A stretch of DNA of 64,000 bases, from the NCBI GenBank assembly GCA_905331475.1, contig CAJNYU010000406.1, positions 1,101 through 65,100 on the forward strand. Reading direction: 5' to 3'. The position numbers and the translations under genes are program-made. The stretch comes from Rotaria socialis. Taxonomy: Eukaryota > Rotifera > Eurotatoria > Philodinida > Philodinidae. The notes under the pieces are model-generated. The model saw nothing but the letters and a program-made list of their open reading frames with translations, was not told the DNA's origin and did no database searches. Below are positions 23,429 to 33,985 of the stretch, one piece after another; position 1 is the first letter of the stretch, and each line of letters begins with the position of its first letter.

Positions 23429-24557
23429 TTGATAATATTTTTCACCACTTTTAAATTAATTTGGACAGTTTTTATGACTTTTCTTTCGTCTCGTGATATT
23501 TCAAGGACTTTGACTAGAAAATTACTTTCAAGCGAAAGACTCTCTGTTCGATGCTATTTATTGCTCATTTAATTTCGTAAACTAGTGCTTTGGCGATGTA
23601 CGCATTTATCAATATGAAAAAAGATCAGTCTATCTCTTAAAAAAATTTTGATGTTGCAATGTTTTAGTGATTTCTATCGAACTTGAACACGTCCATTTTA
23701 ATGAAGCTGAACATTTTGATCTGTAGAAATCATTACTGTACAACTGAATACATAACATTTATAATTTCAATTTTCAACTATATTTTTGTATTTATTACTT
23801 TGGTATAAGGTTTCAATTCACTAAATTTCCTTACTATCACAGTATCATTGTGGAATGAAAGTCAAAACAGAATAATATGACTCATTGAAGCTCATAATAT
23901 AGCTGTGAGAATTTGTTTTGAAATGATGGTTTCAAGAAGACAACAGACACATATTATGAAATAATTCAAATGATTCAATCATATTAGGAAAACAAAACTA
24001 AATAAAAGCTTTAAACAAACTATCAAAAACAAATGCTAGTTTTTCTAGAATGTCAATGAGGCAAAAGATAGAGTTTAATTTGCTCAGCATGTGAATACCA
24101 TTCAAGTAGCTTGCAAAATATCAATAATTCGAATAGTATATTCATTTTGATTTGGACATTTTTGTGAATAAAATCAATTTCGTTTTTCGTTGAATCAATT
24201 TTTCATATTTATTCTATGTTTGCTCATCATTCATTATCACTATCGTTCAATGTTGACATTAATATTCAAATAGAATCAGATGAAGTAGATGATTTATTCT
24301 AGAAAGGCGTTTATTAACTTGAATATAAACAGAAAATTTATGCTATGATTTTAAGAGAACAAAATTTTCTTGGCTTGATACTCATATGGGTGTTCTTGGA
24401 AGTATTATTGATATCTCAGTATTTCCGAATCATAATCCTAGTTGGCCAATGCTTTTTTGAATCTTGTTTCATTTCAAGTAGTTTCATTCCATGTTTCATA
24501 ACTGATGTAAACCCAAGTAGATAATTTTGCTTCTCATCAAGCTTTCATTAACCCATA
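23429..24557. other. Gene-free stretch
   Basis: AT-rich; no gene, repeat or RNA gene I can support. Confidence 0.4.
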
Positions 24558-24565
24558 TCTTCAAG

Positions 24566-26071
24566 TAGTGGCGTAACCAGGGTAGGACATGGTTGGGCGC
24601 AGTCCAATCATCGGGGCTGTACGCCCTACCACCAGCCGTTTAAAAAAAAAAGATATTTTTTTATAATGCTAGACAGAATAAAAAATTGGACGATTGTATT
24701 CCCTCCGACCTCTTTTTTAGTTGATACTCAATCTTTTTGCATCACAAATGAAAACTAATTTCTCTTCACTATACAATGAAATTTAAGTTCTGAAGCAGAC
24801 GTTGAACAGTTCAAAGTTAAACAGTAATAATCTCTATGTTGAACCATTTTCGAAGCAAACAATAATTTAGAAAACCACTTTTAAATGTACATAATGATAG
24901 CCCATGTTCTGCTCTTTTAGAATCACTATAGTTTTTTTCCCAAAGACCATTTTTGACCGAAATTAGTGATCTTTGAGAGGTCCTCTATGTCAAAAACGGC
25001 AGTATAATTAGGTCTTTGATCTCTAATTACTGATTAATTAATTAAGCGCTCAGCGTGTGCGGAATTAAAAGTTACGTAGGACAAGTTTGGTCGGTTTCCT
25101 CAAAAACCGCGTGAAAATTGCAGAAAATTAAAAAAACCAGCAAAAACTTTTCGAGAAAATGTTTTTATGTTTTTCTCAAAATCATATTTTTTCATTTTCC
25201 ATCCTAGTTATTTTGCCTTTAACTATGTTTTTCGAAAATTGTTTTTACCATTCGATAGAGCATGCAAAGACGCAGGGCATCTCGTGCTCCGATTTTTGAA
25301 AAAGCTTTTTTTTGTGCCTAAAAAAGATCGCCTACAAAATTCACTTGCAGTTTTTTGGCCTTTTTTCAAGGACTTTGAATTGTGGAAACAGTTTTGGCTT
25401 ACAGAATGAACTTTTTTAAAATCAAAGCACGCGATGCCCTGCATCTTTACATGCTCTATCGAATGGTAAAAAAAATTTTCGAAAAACATAGTTAAAGGCA
25501 AAATAACTAGGATGGAGAATGGATCATTTTTAACCAGTGTTCAGTTTATAACTTCCTTAAACTTGAATATTTCGAACTGAAATTTTTATCGTAGAGTACC
25601 CGCCCCAGTCCTAACATATGTTGAAAATTTCAGTCGATTTGGACTTTCTTTGGCGAAAATCGACTTTTGAGGGAGGGGGTGGCCTTAAACGCACAACAAG
25701 AGTGAAGAATGATCATTTTTCGCTTAAAAATGATCGCACAAAATACAATGTCGAATACTTGGCAGAGTGATTTACTCATTTTAGAGGTAGAACACGATTT
25801 CAACATTAATTTCGAAAAACAGATGGAGAATTTTGCTGATTTCCTCAAAAATAGTAATGCTTTTATAGTAAAACTTTGCGCATCATAATGTGATTCTTTA
25901 TTTCTTGTTAATACTCAAAAAAAACATCATTGAAAAAAACGTTTTTCAAGTTGAATACATTGTTGTATTCTTATTCTATGAAAAGGAAGTTATTCGCATT
26001 ACCAGACATAACTTTTTGGAAAAACGTTAGGACTCAGCCCAACCACCCGATAAATCCTAGTTATGCCACTA
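24566..26071. mobile_element. Non-autonomous hAT-like transposon, 1.5 kb, with internal palindrome
   Basis: Left end TAGTGGCGTAACCAGGG and right end CCTAGTTATGCCACTA form an imperfect inverted repeat that extends about 40 bp inward. Flanks TCTTCAAG (24558-24565) and TCCTCAAG (26072-26079) are an 8-bp duplication with one mismatch. The AGTGGCGTAACYAGG terminus is typical of hAT elements. No transposase is encoded. A large internal inverted repeat (about 25192-25305 against 25405-25522, arms of roughly 110 bp) sits in the middle and creates mirrored reading frames on both strands that are not genes. Confidence 0.8.
25192..25522. repeat. Large inverted repeat inside the hAT-like element
   Basis: Two arms of about 110 bp (key block TTCGATAGAGCATGCAAAGA on the left, matched on the right by its complement with a few changes) flank a spacer of about 100 bp. 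It may be a nested element or part of the parent transposon's own structure. Confidence 0.75.
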
Positions 26072-26143
26072 TCCTCAAGGTCTTCGTTTCAGCTCATAAT
26101 CTATATACTATGGGTTAAACAGTACATTAAAAGGACACCACAA

Positions 26144-27160
26144 CACTAGTCGACGATCTTGTCTTCGTTTTGTCCAGGTTCTTGTTTTTCTTGAATATTC
26201 AGACAAGACTCTTCGCAAAAGGAAAGAAACAAGATTCTTGCCTGTTATTCAAAAAAAACATAATCTTGTTTGATTGATCAGATAAATAAGAATCAGGCAA
26301 GAATTACAAGATATTTCAAATTTCTTGAAATTCAGACAAGTTTCTTTTTTCTTTTCCTTTCAACGATTTGCATCCTATCTTAAAGAGAAATATCACGTGT
26401 TGTCTTGTGTATATATACTTATAAAGATACAGAAGTTTGAACATTATTTAGTTTTTTCCTAGATGATAATGAAGATGACGCTGACGAACTGTAACATATG
26501 TATTTTTTTAAATAGATAGTTTTGTTCGATTATTTTTCGTTTTCTTTTTTTTCTCAAATTGTTTTTCTCAATTTGCTTTGTACATATGAAGTTATTGTAT
26601 ATATTTTTTAATTCGAAATTAAAATATAATAGTACCGACACGAGGCAACAGTATGGATGCCTAAACGAAATTCATTTGTATTAGAAGAATCTTGTCAAAA
26701 TGGCAAGGATTATAATAAAACAAGAATCTTGCCAGAATCGCAAGAAAACAAGAATCATGAAAGAATTGCAAGAACACGAGAATCAGACAATAAAAACAAG
26801 AATTCCCAGGAGAATGAATCCTAGCCTGGGATCCGATGAGTTCCGATCGGTTCCTATTGGAATCCGACGGAGCTCTTCGGAAGACGCAAGGAAACTATCG
26901 GATTCCTGGTTCCGGAATCGATATCGGATCCTAATATCGGAAATTGATAAAATCCGACAGCAACCGTCAATCGTAACCGGAATGCTTCGGATTTCATCGG
27001 TTCCGACAATCGGATATCATTGAAAATACGACTGTCGGATAACCAGGAATCCAACGGGATTTCGTCGGATGGTAGGACCCTATAGAATCCGATGGGATTT
27101 TGTATCGGATTGATTCACCTGGGAATATGGACAGATCGAAGTCAAGATCGTTGACTAGTG
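26144..27160. mobile_element. CACTAG-ended inverted-repeat element, about 1 kb
   Basis: Left CACTAGTCGACGATCTTGTC (26144-26167) and right GACTTGATCGTTGACTAGTG-type end (27137-27160) match at 22 of 24 positions as inverted repeats. CACTA ends suggest an EnSpm/CACTA derivative; flanking CAA and AAA could be a diverged 3-bp duplication. The interior carries many dispersed CAAGAATCTTGC and ATCCGATCGG motifs in both orientations. Frames through it are not genes. Confidence 0.65.
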
Positions 27161-27777
27161 AAAGTATGAACGCAATGACTGTTGATCATTTGCTGTTCTA
27201 TAATCTTATATTTTTATTCGAGATGAATTTTATGAAATAAAGAAGAATCACCTTGGTCAGTTTTTTCATACTAATCGAGTAAAACGATTAATAGCAGATG
27301 TATACATCATTTCACTTAAAATTGATATCATTTATTGAAATACATTAATCGTATACCAAGAGAACATGCTTATCTCTCTTTTTTTGCCTTGAAACGCATA
27401 CATACACCTTTTTGCTTCATCTCTTTCTTTTCTACCTTTTCATTTTCGTGTCATTCTTCCGTTTGTGTATTTGCTCTCTTTACTACCATGCCAACTCAAT
27501 CATCAATACTCGACATAAATGTATTGGTGACGGCGGTAAAATTCACAGGTTTTATGTTGCTACTCAGTGTTTTATTAACTTAATATCTTTTTATATTATC
27601 ATCTAAACACTTCCGAAGTTACTTGTTGATTTTTGATAGTCAATCGTGAAAAGATAGAGTCTATTCCTGTTACAATCACAATATCATGGATTGGATGTTA
27701 CTATACGTGGATGAATACAATAAATACAAGTATTTGTATTTATCAATAAAATCTATCAACTACTATTAATAGTAAAA
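27161..27777. other. Gene-free stretch
   Basis: Includes a pyrimidine-rich segment near 27370-27480. No gene supported. Confidence 0.4.
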
Positions 27778-29032
27778 TTAGTACACTGTACGATGAAAGG
27801 ATGGAATTCCATCTAGATCCGTGATATGATTTCCTTGATAGGCTATTGGAGGATCTAGCCAAAATGACTGAAGTGTAGGTGATGTATCTATAAGAAAATG
27901 TAACAAGAAATCAGCTTGAAGAAACGGATTTCTTCGAGCAGCAATTTGGCGTAATAGAGCTTTTGCTGAACAAACAGTCAATAAATAAGCATGAGAACAT
28001 CGACTTGGATACGCTTTGTGTGTAGTTAATATTGGTTGTGCATCTCTTAGATGCTTTGTAAAAGTACTATCATATTTGCTCGAGCAACCTCCAATGAAAA
28101 TGACAGGATCTTGTTTAAACCACTCCTTGGTATTTTCGTGCAAACCAATTTTTTCATCAGTGCAACTTGTCGATCCTTGTATTTTAAGTGCACTCGTACG
28201 AATAGCTGTATAAATTGTACGATCAAATTTCTCTCGAAAGTGCGGTACAAATACAGCATCATCTTCAAGAATGAGTGATAGAGAAGAGTTACGTTTAACT
28301 ATATCGTGCCATATATCAATATGCTCCATTGTAATTGCGCATCGTCGTTGCTTCTTTAGATCTACTATAAAATATATTTCAATTATTCATAAAACAATAT
28401 GTGAAAAAGAAATATTATTCTTACAGCTATATTTTTTCTTCAAATTAATCTTTCGATATATTTCTTCACGATTTTCTGAAGCATAACAATTATCTGGTGA
28501 CCATTTGGTACGCCATTCATAATCATTGATCTGATGTTGTGTCATCATTCTTTTTATGTTTGCACGACGATCGGTTAAATTTCGTGAACCAGCGATGTAA
28601 ATGTGGTCAACAAATGCAAGACCAGTAGTACTAGTTTCTGAATGGTTTGAGAAGTTAATTGACACTTTTTCTGTTCGTTTATGGCCATGAGGTGTCCAAG
28701 GAATAATATTTGCTGGAATATGTTCATTTGGCAATGGAAATTTTTTCCATTGTAAACCTGGTTTCGATCGACTATCCAACTCACCAATTGAATAGAAATC
28801 ATATGCAACACCATTTACAAAATATATATCATTGCTAGTAAACACGATGTTTTGATGTAAACTGTTTAAATTGACGAGAAAATAAGGAAGAGGTCGTGTT
28901 ACATAAATAATGACTGAATATAAAACAGGTACAAAATTATATCATATTATACTTATAGATTTTTACTCGTTTACTTGTATAACACAATAAAGTTAAAAGC
29001 AGTATGGCAATCATGAAAAATCTGCGTATCAT
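27778..29032 (-). CDS. GT25-like glycosyltransferase, type II membrane protein
   Basis: Three phase-consistent exons (29032-28975, 28913-28425, 28364-27778) encode 377 residues. The N-terminal anchor MIRRFFMIAILLLTLLCYT predicts a Golgi/ER type II topology. The catalytic region begins DHIYIAGSRNLTDRRANIKR, the GT25 opening (I-x-x-x-RxxDRR). Later comes SLSLILEDDAVFVPHF, with an EDD/DxD-type metal and UDP-sugar site. Downstream SRCSHAYLLTVCSAKALL matches the GT25 'A-Y-x-x-S-x-x-x-A-x-x-L' segment, and 'ADFLLHFLID' its D-x-x-L region. GT25 enzymes include collagen galactosyltransferases; the acceptor here is unknown. It lacks an ER-retention tail such as RDEL. Appears intact. Confidence 0.8.
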
Positions 29033-29394
29033 TCTGTATTTATATTTCGTTTTTGTATTCATCATCGTCTGTTCGTTTTATATACGAATAAACTACACCG
29101 TTTCGGAGTAATAAATATTCTGCTCTGTATGAAAAAGATGTGTGATATAGAGAGAACGATGCAGTCATCCGAAACGAAGAATGATTGACAACGTGAGGTG
29201 TGAGTGTGTATCGAGCTACTGATATCAACTATCGTGTGATAAGTATCTATACAATTGATTAAAAACTACAGAAGATGCAGGAGAAGCTGTCGTGACTAGC
29301 TTGTACCTTTATGTACATAGAAGTTTATCATACAGGCTATTCCATTTATTTTGAAACAAAATACAAATCTTTTTCTTCTTTTACTTTTAAACAG

Positions 29395-30476
29395 TTATTG
29401 CAAAAGATGTTCGATATGGAATCCATGGACATCGTAAATTAATCTATAACGCTTTGCCCAACTTTCCAAAGCGTTGTCGATAATGTCTTGCTCAAGGTAT
29501 TCCCACTCAACTTTTATAACATTTTTTAGTCCTTTCAGCGTTGACACTTTATGCTTTCGTACTCGTTCTTTCATAATCCTCCATATTTAATAGTCCATTG
29601 GTGCAGTCTCAGGACTCTTAGGTAACCGCTCAAGCGGCATTATAACATTAATGTTGTGTTCCTTCACATAAGAAATTGTATACTTTGCGACATGACCAGG
29701 AGCACTGTCTTGATGCAGTACCATTTTCTTTTGCATATCACCAGGAAATAAACGAGGAATATCATATTCAATAAGTGACTCTATGATGTGTTCGATATAA
29801 TATTTGCTGGCTATTGTAGCCCTTTGTTCAATAAAATATACTTGAGTTTTCCCATGTGAACTGACACCAGCCCAAACCATTACAGCTACAGGATGTAAAT
29901 CGTTCTGTTCAATTTTTTTTATTTCTGCTGGTAGTTGATTACTTCTAACATAGTATATATCTCTTGTACCTTGACTCGCATCGAGATAAAGCCATGATTC
30001 ATCAGTAGTTAGATAATTCTTATACTTTACATTTGATAGTATTCGGTACATACGCCAAGCTCGAGATCGTCTCTTTTCAATAATAGCTGGATAAAGTCGA
30101 TGTACTGGCCTTTTTGACGACATCTTGCATGAATAATATCGCGAATAGTACGAAACGTGGTACCAACACTAATGTGACACCTTGCAGCCATTAAAGAAAC
30201 GGTTGGAGGATTTTCTTGATTAATGTATGATGTAATACGACGAACTGCGGAAGGTGTTGCTATATGACGACGATGATGAAGCTTTGACTTTTCACTATTA
30301 AATAAGAATACTTGCTGTTGTTTTCCAACCTTATTAGCAATACGACTGATAGTGCTTTTTGATACATTCAAATTCATTCGTGCTAATTCTTGCTGGATCA
30401 CATAGTATGAATATGTTTTCGTCAAAAGATATTTGGCGATACCTTCGATATTATCCGATATTTTATTTCGAGGCAT
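29395..30476 (-). pseudogene. Broken mariner transposase, DD37D type
   Basis: The N-terminal half (30476 to about 30120) starts MPRNKISDNIEGIAKYLL and has helix-turn-helix sequence (NVSKSTISRIANKVG). The catalytic half then continues in a different frame: LTTDESWLYLD (first Asp), MVLHQDSAPGHVAKY (second Asp) and SPETAPMDY (third Asp). There are 37 residues between the last two Asp, the spacing of the maT/DD37D branch of Tc1-mariner. A frameshift near 30120 and an in-frame TAA directly after PMDY (29589-29587) inactivate it. The remaining C-terminal sequence runs in frame to a stop at 29397-29395. Described only as a relic. Confidence 0.85.
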
Positions 30477-30521
30477 TCTTTTATCTAAAATATAAATATC
30501 ATTAGAACATATCTAGCGTTA

Positions 30522-30786
30522 GTACACTCAAAAAAAGGTTCCACGCGGAACTTAATTTGCAACGAAATCGAAACCTTCTTAGAGGTTTCGCATGGACCTA
30601 ATATGCTTTCAAAAGACTTATAAAGAGTCTTGGATACTTTTTTAAGGTTTCGATGAAAGTCTACAAAACCTTCAAAAGGTTTAGATTTCGTTGCGAATCT
30701 CGAAACCTTTTTTAAATTCCGTAGTACGCACGAAACCATTTTTGGCACTAAAAGGTTCCGCATGGAACCTTCTTTTTTCAATGTAC
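30522..30786. mobile_element. 265-bp MITE with 30-bp terminal repeats
   Basis: Left GTACACTCAAAAAAAGGTTC and right GGAACCTTCTTTTTTCAATG-TAC are inverted repeats of about 30 bp. The core is itself palindromic, with CGAAACCTT and AAGGTTTCG blocks. A TA (or GTAC) duplication is possible, as for Tc1-mariner MITEs. A minus-strand frame across it is not a gene. Confidence 0.75.
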
Positions 30787-30991
30787 ATATAATAAATTGA
30801 AGAATATGGGATAAGCATATCATTGAGTGTAATATGGTAAATTATAATTCAATATATCGACAGGGTACATGTCGGTCATTGACTGAAATCGAATAAAGAT
30901 TGAATTGGTTGGCGACGGGCCCGATTGGCTATAGATTGGATCTAATTTGCTTAGATCAATATAAAAAGAACACGTTGGACCGCATGGGAGA

Positions 30992-31339
30992 GCGAAAATT
31001 GGTCGAAAATTTTGTAATAGAAGAACAAAAGCTTTTTTTTTAAAGCAGCCCGAACTTTGTAGTGTAAAGGTGAAACTAGCACTAACTACATTGTCATGTT
31101 AATCTTAGAGGGAAATAGTGATTCTGACAAATAAATTAGGCATGCATAATAAACGAAAATAGTTTAGAACTTAGGAAGAAGACCTTCTAACTATTTTAGT
31201 AACATTGCCTGTTTTGAGAACACGGTGACCACCTCATCCTCACCCACACCCACACCCTCAAGATACACTTCGGACTTATAGTTTCCGTTAAAGAAAAAGT
31301 TTTTGTTCTTCTATTACAAAATTTTCGACCAATTTTCGT
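30992..31339. mobile_element. Inverted-repeat element just 5' of the BEN gene
   Basis: GCGAAAATTGGTCGAAAATT, continuing for about 46 bp, at 30992-31038 is matched at 31291-31339 in inverse orientation with few mismatches. Short direct repeats of CGACCAATTTTCG follow the right arm up to the first BEN exon (31326-31370). Confidence 0.7.
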
Positions 31340-31371
31340 ATCGACCAATTGTCGGCGACCAATTTTCGTAG

Positions 31372-33985
31372 ACCCCGAAATACTTCTCAACGTGCTAAAC
31401 AAAGACTTCAACTGTCCAATCAAGCATGTGATTCCGATTTGTGCGATGAAGGTAATTAAATCGTTTATAGGAGCAGCTTGTATAAGCACTGCTTGTATTC
31501 TTTCAATAATTCAAGCATTTTTTGTTTCATCGCTGTTACTTCTTGATATTTAGCTGATGCTCCAAATGATGATAGTATGTTAAGTCAATTTTACTTCCAC
31601 AATAAGTTTGAGCAGTTAAAAACCGGTAAGTGCTTTTTCTCATTTGCATGCTACACTATTATTTCCTTATAATAGATTTGGTACAACGAACCGAACAACA
31701 ACACTAGCAGGTGACGTTAAAACACAATTTACCGGAATCAATAAACAGCCTCGCTATTTATCTAAAGCTGTACATGACCAGTCGGTAAGTAAATCTTTAC
31801 TGTACTCCTCATCTTTGCGTATAGATCATTATATCGTCTAGCTAGATCCAAATCTCGCACCTTATCAAAATTTAGCACAGAAATTTCCAAGACAGTGGCG
31901 AGTATTGAATTTTATTCGATTCCGCAATATCAATGATCGTTACAATCACTAGATATTTCGAGGCCTCAATTTATTAACTATTGCACAAACCGCCAATTCC
32001 AAGAAATATGCACGCATAATACTAAAAACTCTTTTTACATCTGATGAATTAAGCGATTCTATATTGTTTGCAAACCCCAACTACACACGGCCAGGACTCG
32101 ACCCAAAACGAATGGCTACATTTACAGGTATCACAAATAACAATATAGAAACTCACTGCTCACTACCTTTATCTCTTTTATATTCACTATAATAACAATT
32201 CACCTCTAACCACTTTTCAAATCATACTCTTATAAATTCTTCTTCATGTCTCTCCCGACACCATATACTATCTATCCTATTTTCAACTCCATACTGTTAA
32301 TCAAAAAATGCACAACCATTATAAACCAATTATTCGAACACATCATATCTTCACTATTTAGTTATATCCTATTTTCAACAAAGACATCCTTCAAAGTGAT
32401 CTAGCCTTTCTTCATTACTCACTACAAAAATTATACACCTATTGTTACATTCTTTTTCATCACCTTCATATATCTCTACCCGCCATAATATCAACATACA
32501 GAAACATAGCTGCGAACCTTCAATTTTTCTCTCATTCAGTTTATCAACTCGATTAATAGTCATCTCTATTATTCCATCTCTCTGCTTACGTTCTATATTC
32601 ACTTCTACCACATGTGCAACATGCTCTCACAGCTCCCATTTTTCGCTCGTTTCTCACTCTAACGATTAAGTTGCGCACTACTCTTTAACTACCTTAGCAA
32701 TTTCTACAACAAAATATTTCCATAACTAACAAAACTCTTATTTTATTCAAATAACTTTCCTTCACTTAAACTATATCATCAAGCACATCTTTCGATTCTT
32801 TTCCTTACCCTAATCCACTCTCCCCCGACGACTCCCCGGGGAGTCCCCGCAAAATAACAAAATCCCTGGGGAGTCCCTGCCGTGAGTCCCCGGGGACTTT
32901 TTATTTGGGGGACTCCCCGTGGATTTCTCTGGGGAGAATTGGTGAAGTTTTTTAAAATTCAAAAAAAAACTTTTTAATTTTTTAAATTTTAAAAAATTTA
33001 GAAGAATTTATTAGTAATTAGATATTTCATCGATTTTGGTCATATAACTCACCGGGGAGTCCCCATAAAAGAACGAAATCCCTAGGGACTCCCTGTCGTG
33101 AGTCCCCGCGGATTTGTCAGGGGACTCCCTGGGGATTCTTCTAGAGAGAGTTGACTAGGGTATTCAAAAGTAGAAAAAGGAAATTTTCCGTTATTCTATT
33201 TTTCATTTTTCTGACGATAATAATAGGTCTTCAAAACTTTTCCTCAGAAATACATGTGAAAAAATTCGGTAACTCTTCTAACTCTTAATATATATCATTA
33301 GTCATAGGTTTTTTTCTTCTAATGTTTTGAAATGAATGAGTCAGCCTACGCCTTTTTTCTAGTGACAATAATCATTTGTTGCGTTCTTTTCATGAGAAGC
33401 ACATGATTCCCGTGAAGTATTTCTTCTCATTATTGATATATCCGCAATAAATCATAGTTTCTTCTTCTCAAGTTTTGAAATACATAAGTCAACTTATGTA
33501 TTTTTTCTAAGGATAGTAATATTTTTTCATTAGAAATATGTGATTAAAGTTCGATATTTCTTGTAACTGTCAATATCTATGATTAGTCATAGATTGGTTT
33601 TCTTCTAGTGTTTTGAAATACAAAAGGATCTGTATTTGTTTTTCATGTGAGTAGATTGTTATTGGCATATTTTGTTTTCGAGAGAAGAATTTTAATCTGT
33701 TGATTTTGAATTGTGATTTTTTTAATTTTAGATGCGATCTGTGCGCGTTTTAAGATAGATCCGGATTATTTTACTGAGTTCTTCCGAACTTGCTTGCGAC
33801 GCACGTTGCCCCAAACGATATGCGACGTTCGGCGTACACGTCGTAGGAGTGCTGTCCGGGTGATCGCTGGTGGTAATGTGGATGGAAATCGTGGTAATGG
33901 ATATTTTGGCAATATTGGTGTTGCGAATGCTGCTGCGTCTCCTTTTCAGTCTACTTCGCATAGTTTAACGGGTGATGATCCATAA
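31372..33985 (+). CDS. BEN-domain protein (5' end unresolved)
   Basis: BEN domains bind DNA or chromatin proteins, usually as repressors. Six phase-consistent exons: 31372-31451, 31554-31625, 31708-31784, 31842-31901, 31953-32127, 33732-33985. The BEN fold starts in exon 5 (KKYARIILKTLFTSDELSDS, then GLDPKRMATFT) and finishes in exon 6 (DAICARFKIDPDYFTEFFRT, ending CLRR), matching the family's 'ALDPEK-x-x-A-I' and 'F-x-x-C-x-x-x-I/L' elements. The tail is Arg-rich then Gly/Asn/Ser-rich. Intron 3 (82 nt) and intron 4-5 (51 nt) were fixed by phase; without them in-frame stops appear. Intron 5 is 1.6 kb and full of repeats. No start codon is identified; the first exon is preceded by an inverted-repeat element. 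Confidence 0.6.
32128..32820 (+). other. G-poor, C/T/A-rich segment within BEN intron
   Basis: For about 690 bp the plus strand is nearly free of G and rich in CTT/ATCT, ending just before the GGGGAGTCCCC repeats. No coding content. The strand bias is stronger than in any other part of the window. Confidence 0.6.
32832..33155. repeat. Two diverged copies of a GGGGAGTCCCC-rich unit
   Basis: Copy 1 (about 32832-32941) and copy 2 (about 33052-33155) share order and spacing: GGGGAGTCCCC, AAATCCCTGGGGAGTCCCTG, GTGAGTCCCCG, GGGGGACTCCCCGTGGATTT and TCTGGGGAGAATTG. They are separated by a short AT-rich palindromic stretch. GC-rich against an AT-rich intron. Confidence 0.75.

Larger units (their letters stand above)
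29333..30816 (-). mobile_element. Probable limits of the mariner copy
   Basis: A TA followed by CAGGCTATTCCATTTATT at 29331 and a roughly complementary GAATATGGGATAAGCA followed by TA near 30816 could be the diverged terminal repeats. If so, the MITE at 30522-30786 inserted inside the mariner end. Similarity of the two ends is only moderate. Confidence 0.4.

Noticed and set aside
25167-25501. Overlapping frames on both strands with similar Phe/Lys-rich sequence
   Set aside because: They mirror each other because they lie in the arms of a palindrome inside the hAT-like element.
26700-27023. 107-codon frame rich in Ser/Arg/Ile
   Set aside because: Built from tandem ATCCGATCGG and CAAGAAT motifs of a transposon-like element.
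30485-30823. 112-codon minus-strand frame upstream of mariner
   Set aside because: It lies within a MITE and repeats the KVS-type translation of its CGAAACCTT blocks.
32836-33155. CRISPR-like or satellite array
   Set aside because: Only two diverged copies, internally palindromic, with no regular spacers, inside an animal gene intron.
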